This document shows positions 9,401-17,850 of a stretch of DNA of 64,000 nucleotides, piece by piece. Origin of the DNA: Proteiniclasticum ruminis. Lineage in GTDB: Bacteria > Bacillota > Clostridia > Clostridiales > Clostridiaceae. The number at the start of each line of letters is the position of its first letter. Position 1 is the first letter of the stretch. Position numbers and translations under genes: made by a program. Below the pieces are notes generated by a model. The model ran no database searches. It was given only the letters and a program-made list of their open reading frames with translations, and was not told where the DNA came from. The DNA lies in NCBI RefSeq assembly GCF_900115135.1, contig NZ_FOVK01000002.1, positions 318,512-382,511 on the forward strand. Direction: 5' to 3'.

Positions 9401-10102
9401 TGGTTAGGTTGGGCAAAGAATGGAGAAAAAGCAGGATCTGCTCTTTACCAAAATGGTATCGAGGCATTTGAAGTACAATTGGTACCACGTAATGAATCCT
9501 TCGATGCTCCTTTAGGTAATCCATTCGTAATTAATATTCCGTATTCTTTAAAGACTCGGTTTATGGATAAAAATGATTGCTATATTATTAATCAGAAAAT
9601 AAAGCCTCAGGGAATTGTACTGCATTCAACAGCTACCCCAGGGGTTATGGCTGCGGACTGGTTTGACCGTTGGAACAAGTCATATGAGAAAGGTGAAACC
9701 AATCGCCAGGTGGCGGTCCATTCATTTGTGGATGACCGAGAAATTTGGCAGTACTTGCCTTGGGATCATCGTGGATGGCATGCAGGAGGAACAGCGAATA
9801 ATACCCATATTGGGATTGAAATGTGTGAACCTGCTGGAGTAAAATACTCTGGTGGAAGAATAGTGGGATATGATGCGGCAACTTATAGCACTTATTTTAC
9901 AGGGGTTTGGAATAATGCCGTAACATTATCAGTAATACTAGCAAGACTTTATAATTTCACAGAAGCTGATATCATCAGTCATAACGAAGGATACTTTCTT
10001 GGAGTGGCAAGCAATCACTCTGACGTGAATCATTGGTTTCCTTTCCATGGGAAAAACATGGATATGTTCAGAGCTGAAGTGAGAAGTCGTTTGTACCAGT
10101 AG
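6407..10102 (+). CDS. secreted N-acetylmuramoyl-L-alanine amidase with five ChW triads
   Basis: A 1231-residue protein starting with a signal peptide (residues 1-26, ending near VMA) behind TTAGGAGAG. Residues about 30-280 are a non-repetitive N-terminal region. Residues about 286-1035 hold 15 ChW-type repeats that read as five triads; several have lost the Gly-Trp or the Gly-Thr-x-Gly core and are recognisable mainly by spacing. The C-terminal 165 residues are an Amidase_2/PGRP-like domain with IVLHSTATPG (first zinc His), HAGGTANNTHIGIEMCE, and a late HSDVNHW segment that can supply the other His. It should cleave the MurNAc-L-Ala bond of peptidoglycan outside the cell. Sixteen bases separate it from the glucosaminidase gene, so the two wall hydrolases are probably co-transcribed. 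Confidence 0.87.
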   Translation: MKKLISMITILSLCASVTITHKKVMAEEVIQKNLTVEYPYEIRLSDTDEFVLKIHKKDAGLIFSEVNIKVIEGEEYYIIPSSFLNLGLEEDRVDKVYISKEMLHESTDGNLNREHSTPGVYRSYILFQNLENEMYKPAEAETIKIEIMEETLLDVSVEKSLLKYPTGNQITQDRVIQDAGILVSGLLAAKDYGVPMIDLDEITDTNSNEEKATYSIEVPSKEWKDVFLSVNPFVENITSKTIQIEIQSSTEETPLNTDADILLEFEERSQEAPEDVPVPIVDTDKNVQISYRSHIQNYGWQEYISNGEITGTVGEGLRLEAFELNTSNESEVSVAYAVKVMNEQWSDFMPEGSTAGTVGQAKSLEAITVRLEGEKAADYHIYYRTYNENYGWMDWAKNGEKSGTEGLGYQIEAIQFKVVPSNEPFEESTEEPFVKLEDLISLRYRFYTGPEGWSDLFLPEKDDTNPPKSGNLIEDLEITIDSPIGLGIESSVLKNGVWTDPAGPGRVEALEHDGSIQGIRMELTGEKRDLFELYYRVYRAGTGWMDWAAEGFPAGSDGFHEGIHDIQMVIAPRGTMDLPEENAFVTTNLTDIHYALYSQEIGWSPKTSDAGSETTALHEKLLALKVELGTALPMGSISYQVHVQNVGWMDTVQNGEVAGKPSSRYQVEAVRVDLEGTVSEYYDVFYRVKAAGFEDYFAWKKNGESAGSEGFGLALQDVELKLVRKQDSVEDTSIGFMAKGDQPIVLYRSRVEMNPMSGYQMENQFSGSIGQSKGLSELDISGLNMDSSSIRFSAYYDAKGWVQGVSGVGVKSDKNDAIRAMKISLTEKYSQKYDILYRVHVQNHGWLGWTKNGMAAGSLGEGLRLEAFEVKIVPKGHSYDDSNVGHLIGSVTDIGAETHIQNIGWRTETSKTQIFGTTGRSLRLEALSLTLSSHLPEGNIVLGAFIQGEGWRSTENQSNGYVGTIGQSKRIEELTMSLTGDIQYEFDIYYRVHVAQIGWLGWAKNGEKAGSALYQNGIEAFEVQLVPRNESFDAPLGNPFVINIPYSLKTRFMDKNDCYIINQKIKPQGIVLHSTATPGVMAADWFDRWNKSYEKGETNRQVAVHSFVDDREIWQYLPWDHRGWHAGGTANNTHIGIEMCEPAGVKYSGGRIVGYDAATYSTYFTGVWNNAVTLSVILARLYNFTEADIISHNEGYFLGVASNHSDVNHWFPFHGKNMDMFRAEVRSRLYQ

Positions 10103-10118
10103 ATAGAAGGGAGAGCAT

Positions 10119-12731
10119 ATGAAGAAAATCTCTAATTATTTCATAATAGGTATATTGGGTGTGTTTTTGGGCCTGTTTTTCATACATTCTGCCACAGTAA
10201 ATGCAGCAGATGTCTCTGTACGTTACAATACTCATGTACAGTTCAAAGGATGGACTCCTTTTGTGTCTGACGGTGTTATGAGTGGGACAGAAGGCGAGAG
10301 TTTAAGACTTGAAGGATTGGCCATAGAAGTCCTTGGAAACGAAAACTTAGGAATCAGATATTCTACCCATGTTCAGAATGTTGGATGGCAGGAGTACAGG
10401 AGTAATGGTGCTCAAAGCGGAACGACAGGAAGAGGGTTGAGAGTTGAGGCCGTGAAAATTGAGCTCACCGGAGCTGATGAAAAAGAATATGATGTATATT
10501 ATCGAGTCCATGCCCAAAACTACGGCTGGCTTGGTTGGGCGAAGAATGGTTTTGCTTCTGGTACGGAAGGATACGGTTACAGACTGGAAGCGATACAAGT
10601 GATGGTCGTAAAAAAGGATCAGCTTGGCCCGGATACAAGTGCTGTGTCATTTCATTCCAAGAATGGAAGTTCACTCATTGCGTATAAAGCCCATGTGGAG
10701 TCTGTTGGATGGCAAGCTGAAGTGAAAGATGGGGCTCTATCCGGTTTAGTGGGTCAGTCAAAGCGGATGGAAGCTGTGACTGCAGAACTGGGCTCTTTGC
10801 TTCCTAGCGGCAGCGTGACTTATCAGGCGCATGTACAAAACAAAGGCTGGATGAGTGAGGTATCAAACGGACAGTTAGCTGGAACTGAAGGGCTAGGTCT
10901 TAGAGTAGAGGCATTTAAGTTTTGGCTTGAAGGAAAGGTGGCCGATGCGTACGGCATCGAGTACAGAACTCATGTCCAGAATAAGGGATGGATGCCATGG
11001 AAAAAAGATGGTGAGATTTCTGGCACAACAGGAGAATCATTGAGGGTAGAAGCCATTGAGATAAGACTCTATGAGAAGCCTCAAGATTTCATCAATCAGA
11101 AAGACCATGCTATTTATACCATTATTGTAGATTCTCTGAATCTAAGACAAGAACCTAATGTGGGAAGTGCTAGGGTCGCAGTGATGCCTAGAGGTTCTAA
11201 AGTGAAGGTTTACGAGATTGTTAATGGATGGGCACGTCTGGAGTTTAACGGCAAAACAGGATATGCCAACGCAAGCACATCTTATATGCGGTATGAGTAC
11301 GATGTCTTCAAAGAACCGATTCCTATGGTCCTTGAACTTGGAGGGGCTAAAGACATTTATCAGAAGGAGGATGTGCTTGTCACAGGAACCACATTGGCTT
11401 ACGCTGGGGTGTATGATGTGAAAGCTTACCTTGACGGCAAAGAAGTATATGTTTCACGGTATAATGACGCTGAAGCATCAAGTATATATACGAAGTATCC
11501 CAACAAAAATTTGGCATTTTATAAGATAGAGCTACCTCATGGAAGCATCAGTGCGGGAGATCACACACTGATGGTGCAGATGGAATCAAATTACAGGAAC
11601 ATCGCATCAAAGTCTGTGAAGTTCAAAATGGTGAAAAATGATCCGATTCTTACGGTAGAAGGAATCAAAAGTGGAGATCCAGTGCCTGCTGAGGCTACGG
11701 AAGTGAAGGGCGTTGCTCTTTCTGATTCTGGAATCAAAGAAGTACGGTATCATGTAAATGGTTCATTTAGAGGGAATGCTGCCATCGGGTTACCTAGTAA
11801 CGGATCGAATTATCCGGATTATCCCAATGCAAATACCGCAGGATATTCCTTTGTTCTGGAGAAAGAGGTCTTGTCAAAGGATATGAATACGCTAAAGGTT
11901 GAACTGGTCTCCAATGATGGCACAATAGAATACAGGAATATTATTGTCAAAGGGAATGGACCAGATACACTCATCATGGAGAACTATCCTTCCACCTTTA
12001 CCAGTTATGTGGATAAAGAATACATCAATGCACAGAAGTATGTAGGCAGCGGAACAGCGGTCTGGCAAAAAATAAGAGACAATATGGATCCGGGGAACTT
12101 CATCTATGACGATATCAATCGGTTTATCTTTATGGACCTCAGTTATTCCGAAGAGTATTTTGAAGTATCTGTGGAGCAGCTCAATGCGATGCTCAGCGGC
12201 AGAGGGGTTTTAAGTGGTATGGGTCAAGCGTTCCTGGACGCGGGAATTCAATACAAAGTCAATCCGTTTTATCTCATTGCCCATTCGCTGCTTGAAACAG
12301 GGAATGGAGGTTCCGTTCTAGCAAACGGCCAGACGGTTGAAGTCATATACAGTAAGTTCGGGGATATTAACTCACCATCCACTCCTGTACCTCAAGAGGA
12401 CCTGGGTAAACTTGTCTATAATGTTTTCGGCATCGGTGCGTGGGACGTGAATCCCAATCTGTGGGGTGCCCAGAAGGCTTATTCAGAAAAGTGGTTTTCC
12501 GTGGAGGAGGCTATCATGGGTGGCGCAAAGTGGATTTCCACCAATTATATCCATCGTGCAAATCCACAGAATACACTGTACAAAATGAGATTCAACTTAG
12601 GAGAGAACATGACCCATCAGTATGCAACAGATATTGAATGGGCAAGAAAACAGGCATCTAGAATAAAGAGCCAGTTTGATTCTCTTGGCGTCAATGTTCC
12701 AAAGAGATACATCATTCCAATCTTTAAATAA
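10119..12731 (+). CDS. secreted glucosaminidase with two ChW triads and an SH3 domain
   Basis: An 870-residue protein with a signal peptide ending near VNAAD, behind GAAGGGAGAG. In order it has six well-conserved ChW repeats in two triads (about residues 30-324), a bacterial SH3 domain (about 329-391, with SLNLRQEPN and VNGWARLEFNGKTGY), two Ig-like segments (about 404-610), and a C-terminal mannosyl-glycoprotein endo-beta-N-acetylglucosaminidase domain of the LytD/GH73-related type. The catalytic Glu is in HSLLETGNGGS, with the family motifs NVFGIGAWD and GAKWISTNYI. It should cut the glycan strand of peptidoglycan. It is second in a two-gene operon with the amidase and ends at the terminator 12848-12884. 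An amidase plus glucosaminidase pair with shared wall-binding repeats parallels pneumococcal LytA/LytB. Confidence 0.88.
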   Translation: MKKISNYFIIGILGVFLGLFFIHSATVNAADVSVRYNTHVQFKGWTPFVSDGVMSGTEGESLRLEGLAIEVLGNENLGIRYSTHVQNVGWQEYRSNGAQSGTTGRGLRVEAVKIELTGADEKEYDVYYRVHAQNYGWLGWAKNGFASGTEGYGYRLEAIQVMVVKKDQLGPDTSAVSFHSKNGSSLIAYKAHVESVGWQAEVKDGALSGLVGQSKRMEAVTAELGSLLPSGSVTYQAHVQNKGWMSEVSNGQLAGTEGLGLRVEAFKFWLEGKVADAYGIEYRTHVQNKGWMPWKKDGEISGTTGESLRVEAIEIRLYEKPQDFINQKDHAIYTIIVDSLNLRQEPNVGSARVAVMPRGSKVKVYEIVNGWARLEFNGKTGYANASTSYMRYEYDVFKEPIPMVLELGGAKDIYQKEDVLVTGTTLAYAGVYDVKAYLDGKEVYVSRYNDAEASSIYTKYPNKNLAFYKIELPHGSISAGDHTLMVQMESNYRNIASKSVKFKMVKNDPILTVEGIKSGDPVPAEATEVKGVALSDSGIKEVRYHVNGSFRGNAAIGLPSNGSNYPDYPNANTAGYSFVLEKEVLSKDMNTLKVELVSNDGTIEYRNIIVKGNGPDTLIMENYPSTFTSYVDKEYINAQKYVGSGTAVWQKIRDNMDPGNFIYDDINRFIFMDLSYSEEYFEVSVEQLNAMLSGRGVLSGMGQAFLDAGIQYKVNPFYLIAHSLLETGNGGSVLANGQTVEVIYSKFGDINSPSTPVPQEDLGKLVYNVFGIGAWDVNPNLWGAQKAYSEKWFSVEEAIMGGAKWISTNYIHRANPQNTLYKMRFNLGENMTHQYATDIEWARKQASRIKSQFDSLGVNVPKRYIIPIFK

Positions 12732-12847
12732 ACTTTAATCATACAAAAAAGTGCGATTAGAGAACCTGGAGCTTGTGTTTGACTATGAGGATTCTCCCTC
12801 TTGGATGGAAGAAATAAAAGACCCAAGTGAATATGATAGAAAAAAAT

Positions 12848-12884
12848 GCTGCGGTAGGGTAAAAGCTACTGCAGCTTTTTTTTT
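12848..12884 (+). terminator. intrinsic terminator of the wall-hydrolase operon
   Basis: A 10-bp stem (12848-12857 with 12866-12875, one G-U pair) is followed by nine T residues. Confidence 0.85.
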
Positions 12885-12941
12885 GAAAAGAAACCGTCTA
12901 AATGAAATAGACATTAAAGTTAACAATATGTTAAATTCATG

Positions 12942-12970
12942 TTGATTCTTACAGTTATGGAGAATATACT
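12942..12970 (+). promoter_or_regulatory. promoter of the phosphocholine (lic) operon
   Basis: TTGATT (12942-12947), a 17-base spacer and TATACT (12965-12970). The predicted transcript start is near 12977, which argues against the GTG at 12980 and for the ATG at 13010. Confidence 0.65.
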
Positions 12971-13009
12971 AATGAAGTAGTGTTCAGAAATAGTGAAGAG
13001 GTGCATTCA

Positions 13010-14773
13010 ATGAACTATAATGAGAAATCAATCCTTAGATTGTTGATTCAAAATCCATTGATAAGCCAGAGGCAAATTGCCAAAGAGCTGGGGTATTCTT
13101 TAGGACTTGTGAATAAATCGATGAAAGTGCTTCAGGATGAAGGTTATATAGATCACCGCATGAAAGCTGACAGCATGAAGCTGCGAGAGTTCAGGACGGA
13201 GAAGCCCGAGAGAGCAGTGATACTGGCTGCGGGTTTTGGAATGCGTATGGTTCCCATTGGATCTGACATACCCAAGGCACTTCTCGAAGTGAAAGGTGAA
13301 GTGCTGGTTGAACGGATCATCAGACAGCTAAAAGATAAGGGAGTCGAAGAAATTTACGTTGTCGTTGGGTATCTGAAAGAAATGTTTGAGTATCTGACAG
13401 ATGCACTAGGGGTCAAACTTATTATTAACTCTGACTATGCTGTAAAGAATAATCTTCATTCCCTTTCATTATTCCCTGAGAATTTTGAAAAGACGTATAT
13501 TATTCCCGGCGATGTATATGCTGTTAACAATCCTTTTCATGAGGAAGAGTTCAGTTCCTGGTATATGATTGGAGCTGAAAAGAAAAAGGGAACACATATC
13601 AAACTTAGAAGAGATGGAAAGATAGAGAAGTCAAATGATTCAGCAAAGGATAACCGTGTTCTTGGGATAAGTTACGTAAGTGAAGTAGATGGAATAGCGT
13701 TAAGGAAGCAAGTGGATAAGTACGCCCAAAGTGGGAAATATGATGGAGCTTTTTGGGAAGAGGCTTTGCTTGGACTTTCGGACAAGAAGTTTGATGCCCT
13801 GGTTGTGAAAGACTCAGATGTTATTGAGATCAACACCTACGAAGAGTTAAGAGAACTGGATGAGGACTCAGCTCACTTAAACTCAGAAACTCTTCATCAG
13901 ATTTGTGAAGTGTTTCATTGTGATCTTTCCGAAATAAATGAGATAAGTGTATTGAAGAAGGGTATGACCAACAGGTCTTTTCTTTTCTCTGCAAAAGGGG
14001 AAAAGTACATTATGAGGGTACCTGGGGAAGGAACCTCTGAACTTATCAACCGAGAGGAAGAAGGCGAAGTATACAAGGCCATTCAAGGAATTCATATCTC
14101 GGATGAAGTTGTATTTTTCTCTCCTGAAAAAGGATATAAAATTACGAAGTTCATGGAAGATGCTAGAGAGTGTGATCCTATGAACCAAGAAGATGTAAAG
14201 AGATGTATGGATGTTCTTCGTTCTTTTCATGATCAGAAGCTGGAGGTCAGTCACAACTTTGATCTCTTTGGGATGATTCGTTACTATGAAAGTTTATGGA
14301 AGAGCCCAACTCTTTATAAAGACTATATTGAAACCAAAAAGAGAGTGGAGTCCCTTCAAGGGTTTATTGAAAGAGTTAGACTTGAATATCAGCTTTGCCA
14401 TATTGATGCTGTTCCAGATAATTTTCTTTTCTCTCATGGAGAAATAAGGCTGATTGACTGGGAATATGCGGGCATGCAGGATCCTCATGTGGATATTGCG
14501 ATGTTTGCGATTTACTCGCTTTATGACAAAGCAAAGATTGATAGGCTGATTGATACCTATTTTGAAGGAATGTGTGATGAAATTGTACGTATAAAAATAT
14601 ATGCATATATCGCAATCTGTGGGCTTCTATGGAGCAACTGGTGTGAGTATAAAAGAATGCTCGGCGTTGAGTTTGGTGAATACTCCATCATCCAATACCA
14701 GTATGCGAAAGAATATAGCCATTTAGTGAAGATGATGTTGAATGAGAGGTTTAATGAGAATGATGATAAGTAG
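13010..14773 (+). CDS. winged-HTH / phosphocholine cytidylyltransferase / choline kinase fusion (LicC-LicA type)
   Basis: A 587-residue three-part protein from the ATG at 13010 (GAAGAGGTG six bases upstream). Residues 1-50 form a MarR-like winged helix-turn-helix (SQRQIAKELGYSLGLVNKS). Residues about 68-290 form a LicC-like nucleotidyltransferase with AVILAAGFGMRM and IPKALLEVKGE, the nucleotide- and metal-binding signature of this fold. Residues about 300-587 form a LicA/APH-type choline kinase, with CHIDAVPDNFLF as catalytic loop and IDWEYAGMQDPHVDIA as the DxD-like metal site. Together they could convert choline to CDP-choline, the donor for LicD. The HTH domain suggests it also senses or regulates the pathway; that is inferred. 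It is the first gene of an operon of four. Confidence 0.85.
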   Translation: MNYNEKSILRLLIQNPLISQRQIAKELGYSLGLVNKSMKVLQDEGYIDHRMKADSMKLREFRTEKPERAVILAAGFGMRMVPIGSDIPKALLEVKGEVLVERIIRQLKDKGVEEIYVVVGYLKEMFEYLTDALGVKLIINSDYAVKNNLHSLSLFPENFEKTYIIPGDVYAVNNPFHEEEFSSWYMIGAEKKKGTHIKLRRDGKIEKSNDSAKDNRVLGISYVSEVDGIALRKQVDKYAQSGKYDGAFWEEALLGLSDKKFDALVVKDSDVIEINTYEELRELDEDSAHLNSETLHQICEVFHCDLSEINEISVLKKGMTNRSFLFSAKGEKYIMRVPGEGTSELINREEEGEVYKAIQGIHISDEVVFFSPEKGYKITKFMEDARECDPMNQEDVKRCMDVLRSFHDQKLEVSHNFDLFGMIRYYESLWKSPTLYKDYIETKKRVESLQGFIERVRLEYQLCHIDAVPDNFLFSHGEIRLIDWEYAGMQDPHVDIAMFAIYSLYDKAKIDRLIDTYFEGMCDEIVRIKIYAYIAICGLLWSNWCEYKRMLGVEFGEYSIIQYQYAKEYSHLVKMMLNERFNENDDK

Positions 14774-15635
14774 AAATGCTGTGATTTTAGCCGCCGGGTT
14801 TTCTTCCCGATTTGCACCGTTGTCCTATGAAACCCCAAAGGGACTTTTGGAAGTAAAAGGAGAGATTTTAATTGAGAGGCAGATCAGGCAGCTGAAAGAA
14901 GCAGGAATCGAAGATATTACTGTAATTGTTGGGTATAAGGCTGAACTTTTCTCCTATCTTCAGGAGAAGTTCAATGTGAAGATCATCCTCAATGACGAAT
15001 ATCATATTAAAAACAACTTATCCTCCTTAATGAAGGCAAAAGACATTCTAGGGGATACCTTTATCTGCTCCGCAGATAATTATTTTTCTGAGAATGCATT
15101 CTTAGAGTATACAGACTATGGATACTATTCTGCAGTGTATCAATCAGGGGAGACCGATGAGTGGTGTATCGGTACGGATGAGGAAGGATATATTAAAGAA
15201 GTGACCATTGGGGGGCAGGATGCTTTTGTGATGATTGGGCATGCCTATTTCAACCGAGAGTTCTCAGAACAGTTGATTCCATTGATGGAAGAAGCCTATC
15301 AACGAGAGGATTCATCAGGGATGCTCTGGGAACACTTGTACATCAAACATCTGGATCAGCTTAAGCTGAAAATCAAGAAGTATGATGAACGAGTGATTAA
15401 AGAATTCGACAGTCTGGAAGAACTCCAGGCCTTTGATGAGACGTATCTCTTTGATACCAGGTCTGAGATCATGAGTAAAATTTCCCAGGAGTTGAACTGC
15501 GCACAAAGTGAAATTTCAAGTATCCTTCCTCTTTCATCGATGGGACAGGTGGAAGGGTTTCGTTTTAGCGTATGCGGGCAAAGTTATAGGTATGATTATA
15601 TTACTGGTGAAATAAGGAGAGAGTGTTATGAATAG
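14754..15635 (+). CDS. licC: LicC-like phosphocholine cytidylyltransferase with a truncated kinase N-lobe at its C terminus
   Basis: About 293 residues. The start is not certain: GAGAGG at 14744-14749 could serve the ATG at 14754 or 14760, and a further upstream ATG lies at 14742. It overlaps the end of the fusion gene. Residues about 5-230 form a LicC-type nucleotidyltransferase (NAVILAAGFSSRF, TPKGLLEVKGE), paralogous to the middle domain of its neighbour. The last 55 residues do not belong to that fold. They align with the start of the kinase domain of the neighbour: ISQELNCAQSEISSILPLSS matches the segment containing CEVFHCDLSEINEISVLKKG, and QVEGFRFSVCGQSYRYD matches the beta-strand region beyond. 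No kinase catalytic residues are present, so this is a relic or a structural tail. It overlaps the next gene by 8 bases. Confidence 0.85.
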   Translation: MRMMISRNAVILAAGFSSRFAPLSYETPKGLLEVKGEILIERQIRQLKEAGIEDITVIVGYKAELFSYLQEKFNVKIILNDEYHIKNNLSSLMKAKDILGDTFICSADNYFSENAFLEYTDYGYYSAVYQSGETDEWCIGTDEEGYIKEVTIGGQDAFVMIGHAYFNREFSEQLIPLMEEAYQREDSSGMLWEHLYIKHLDQLKLKIKKYDERVIKEFDSLEELQAFDETYLFDTRSEIMSKISQELNCAQSEISSILPLSSMGQVEGFRFSVCGQSYRYDYITGEIRRECYE

Positions 15636-16518
15636 AGAAATGGAATCCAAGATGAAGCAGGTTTTTGAAGAGATGCTGCATCTTAGCTATGCTCCAAAAA
15701 AGATTGAACGCTTGGGTGGGTTAACAAATTTTAACTTTAAACTGTTCAATGGAGAGGAGATCTACGTGGTGAGATTTCCAGGAGTTGGAACAGAAGAGCT
15801 GATCAACAGAAAAGACGAATCAGACATTTCATGGGTGACCAATGAGATTGGGATTGATGCTGAGATGCTGTACTTTGATGAAAAATCAGGGATCAAGGTC
15901 TGCAAGTATATTGAAGATGCGGTTACCATGGATGCGGACCAAGTGAAGATTCCAGAGAATATGAAGGATATTGCGGAGCTGTTTTCAAAACTCCATACCA
16001 GTGGAAAAGTACTGCCAATACCCTTTGATGTATTTGAAAAGATTAAGGAGTATGAAGACCTTTTAAACAGTGAGTCGGGAAATTTCTATTGGGATGATTA
16101 TGAAGGGGTCAGAAAGCAGATCTACAGCTTAAAAGAGCTCTATGAGCGCTATGAAATTCAGCGAGTCTTATGTCACAACGATCCACTCTGTGAGAACTTT
16201 ATAAAAGGAAAGGACAGAATGTATCTGGTGGACTGGGAGTATGCTGGCATGAATGATCCTATGTGGGATCTGGCGGATGTGTTTATTGAAGCTGGCTTTA
16301 CACCAGTAGAAGAGATTCAGTTCAAAGAATACTATTTTGGAAGACCTTCTACCCGATTTGAAGATATCAGAATTGTGATGAACAAAGTGTTTTTGGATTT
16401 TCTATGGAGTTTATGGGGAAAACAGAGATATGCTTGCGGTGAAGATCTTTTGGAGTATGCAAATGAACGGTATGAAAGAGCGAAAAGTAATTTATCAATG
16501 CTGATGAAAATAGTGTGA
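15628..16518 (+). CDS. licA: choline kinase family protein (LicA-like)
   Basis: A 296-residue cytosolic kinase of the choline/ethanolamine kinase (APH-like) fold. Visible motifs are the N-lobe start LGGLTNFNFKLFNGEEIYVVRFPG, split here as LGGLTNFNFK and YVVRFPGVGTEEL; the catalytic loop LCHNDPLCENFI near residue 190 (HxD with following Asn); and the metal-binding VDWEYAGMNDPMWDLAD. It should phosphorylate choline in the first step of CDP-choline synthesis. It overlaps the LicC-like gene by 8 bases and is followed 16 bases later by the permease, in operon layout. It is a second, free-standing copy of the kinase domain already fused in the first gene, and the two may differ in substrate, for example choline versus another amino-alcohol. 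Confidence 0.85.
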   Translation: MNREMESKMKQVFEEMLHLSYAPKKIERLGGLTNFNFKLFNGEEIYVVRFPGVGTEELINRKDESDISWVTNEIGIDAEMLYFDEKSGIKVCKYIEDAVTMDADQVKIPENMKDIAELFSKLHTSGKVLPIPFDVFEKIKEYEDLLNSESGNFYWDDYEGVRKQIYSLKELYERYEIQRVLCHNDPLCENFIKGKDRMYLVDWEYAGMNDPMWDLADVFIEAGFTPVEEIQFKEYYFGRPSTRFEDIRIVMNKVFLDFLWSLWGKQRYACGEDLLEYANERYERAKSNLSMLMKIV

Positions 16519-16534
16519 AGGGCAGGAGAGTATT

Positions 16535-17473
16535 ATGTTTGATGGTTTATTAGCGGGTTTGCTGTGGGGGTTGGATACGGTCATCTTAGGAATTGCTTTA
16601 GCCCGCACACCATTTGTTTCTACAGAAGCAGCAGTTTTTTTGGCGCCTTTTGTGAGTACATTTATTCATGATTTTTTCTCCAGTCTTTGGATGCTTCTTT
16701 ACACAGGGGTGCGAGGAGAGTTTTCAAACGTTCTTCGTGCTTTAAGATCTAAGAGTGGGAAGTTCATCGTTCTTGCTGCTTTAATTGGTGGTCCTGTAGG
16801 AATGACTGGATATGTATTATCCATTAAGTATATTGGAGCGGCCTATACCGCTATAATCTCTTCATTATTTCCTGCGGTGGGAGCGCTGTTTTCGTACATC
16901 TTCTTAAAAGAGAAGATGAAGCCTTATCAGCTGATTGGCCTATTTGTCAGTATTGGTGGTGTAATAGCCCTTGGATATACCCCAGGAGGTTCTGATACCA
17001 GCAATCTAGTGCTGGGCTTCTTATTTGCCATCTTATGTGTTGTAGGATGGGCTGCGGAAGCGGTGATTATTGCGTATGGTTTAAAGGATCCACAGATATC
17101 AGATTCTCAGGCACTTCAGATTAGACAGCTGACATCTGCTCTTTTTTATGCTGTGATTATTCTACCGGTCCTTGGAGGATGGCTGCTTAGTACAGAGGTT
17201 CTAGCCAGTTCAACCATGCCCGTCATATTATTGTCGGCATTCTTCGGCACCGCATCCTATCTTTTCTATTATAAAGCCATTGGAAAGATTGGGGCTTCTA
17301 AAGCCATGGCACTAAATATCACCTACTGCGCATGGGCGGTGGTCTTTGGGGTAATCATTCTGCAACAGACGGTATCTCTAAGGGATATCGTATTAGGTCT
17401 GGTGATCATTGCTGGTTCCTTAATTGCAGCTGCTGATTTAAAAGAACTCATACCTGAAAAAGCAGCATCATAA
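16535..17473 (+). CDS. licB: EamA/DMT-family permease, LicB-like choline transporter
   Basis: A 312-residue integral membrane protein with about ten hydrophobic segments arranged as two repeats of five, the layout of EamA (drug/metabolite) transporters. The start is an ATG behind GGCAGGAGAG. Small-residue-rich helices such as GGPVGMTGYVLSIKYIGAAY and FFGTASYLFYYKAIG are typical. LicB of lic1 loci is a choline permease of this superfamily. The assignment here rests on the family plus position directly after two choline kinase genes and a LicC gene; substrate specificity cannot be read from the sequence. It ends the operon, with a strong hairpin 13 bases downstream. Confidence 0.8.
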   Translation: MFDGLLAGLLWGLDTVILGIALARTPFVSTEAAVFLAPFVSTFIHDFFSSLWMLLYTGVRGEFSNVLRALRSKSGKFIVLAALIGGPVGMTGYVLSIKYIGAAYTAIISSLFPAVGALFSYIFLKEKMKPYQLIGLFVSIGGVIALGYTPGGSDTSNLVLGFLFAILCVVGWAAEAVIIAYGLKDPQISDSQALQIRQLTSALFYAVIILPVLGGWLLSTEVLASSTMPVILLSAFFGTASYLFYYKAIGKIGASKAMALNITYCAWAVVFGVIILQQTVSLRDIVLGLVIIAGSLIAAADLKELIPEKAAS

Positions 17474-17485
17474 GTTTTTGTTTTT

Positions 17486-17532
17486 AGAGTTATTGCGGAA
17501 CCTTTGGGTTTTGTAATAACTCTTTAACTTTT
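17486..17532 (+). terminator. intrinsic terminator of the lic operon
   Basis: A 17-bp stem (17486-17502 with 17507-17523, three G-U pairs) with a four-base loop. The T tract after it is interrupted. Confidence 0.7.
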
Positions 17533-17779
17533 AGGGTGAAAAATGTAGGTATGATGTAATAATGTCTGAGTTTGCAAATAAGAATGTAATATATAAAATC
17601 AGAATATGTGAAATATTGTTGTATCTCAACAGATCTATGAATATTATGATCATGGATCGTTAAGGGAACTTCATAGAAACAGCTAGTGAATGGAACAATG
17701 AGGGGTTGAATCAGGGCACTTAAGGAAAGGCCCAGGGACTGTGTTTGTGCCAAGTTCCATAGATAATGCAAAGCAGTTG

Positions 17780-17788
17780 TGATATAAT
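17780..17788 (+). promoter_or_regulatory. extended -10 promoter of the polymer cluster
   Basis: TGATATAAT, about 63 bases before the first glycosyltransferase. No clear -35 is seen. The 18 bases from here match those at 32915 except for two positions. Confidence 0.5.
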
Positions 17789-17850
17789 TATTGAGGTTCT
17801 TTAGATGGTATGAATGTAATTAAATATTATTCAGAAGGAGGACAATACCT

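Larger units (their letters stand above)
17474..17850. other. intergenic region with terminator and promoter
   Basis: About 380 bases that separate the lic operon from the polymer cluster. It contains the terminator at 17486-17532 and the extended -10 at 17780-17788. An open frame on the minus strand through it has no ribosome binding site and overlaps the terminator, so I do not call it. Confidence 0.6.

Noticed and set aside
12751-12945. 64-codon open frame after the glucosaminidase gene
   Set aside because: It reads straight through the intrinsic terminator at 12848-12884, which explains its Ala-Ala-Phe-Phe stretch, and has no ribosome binding site.
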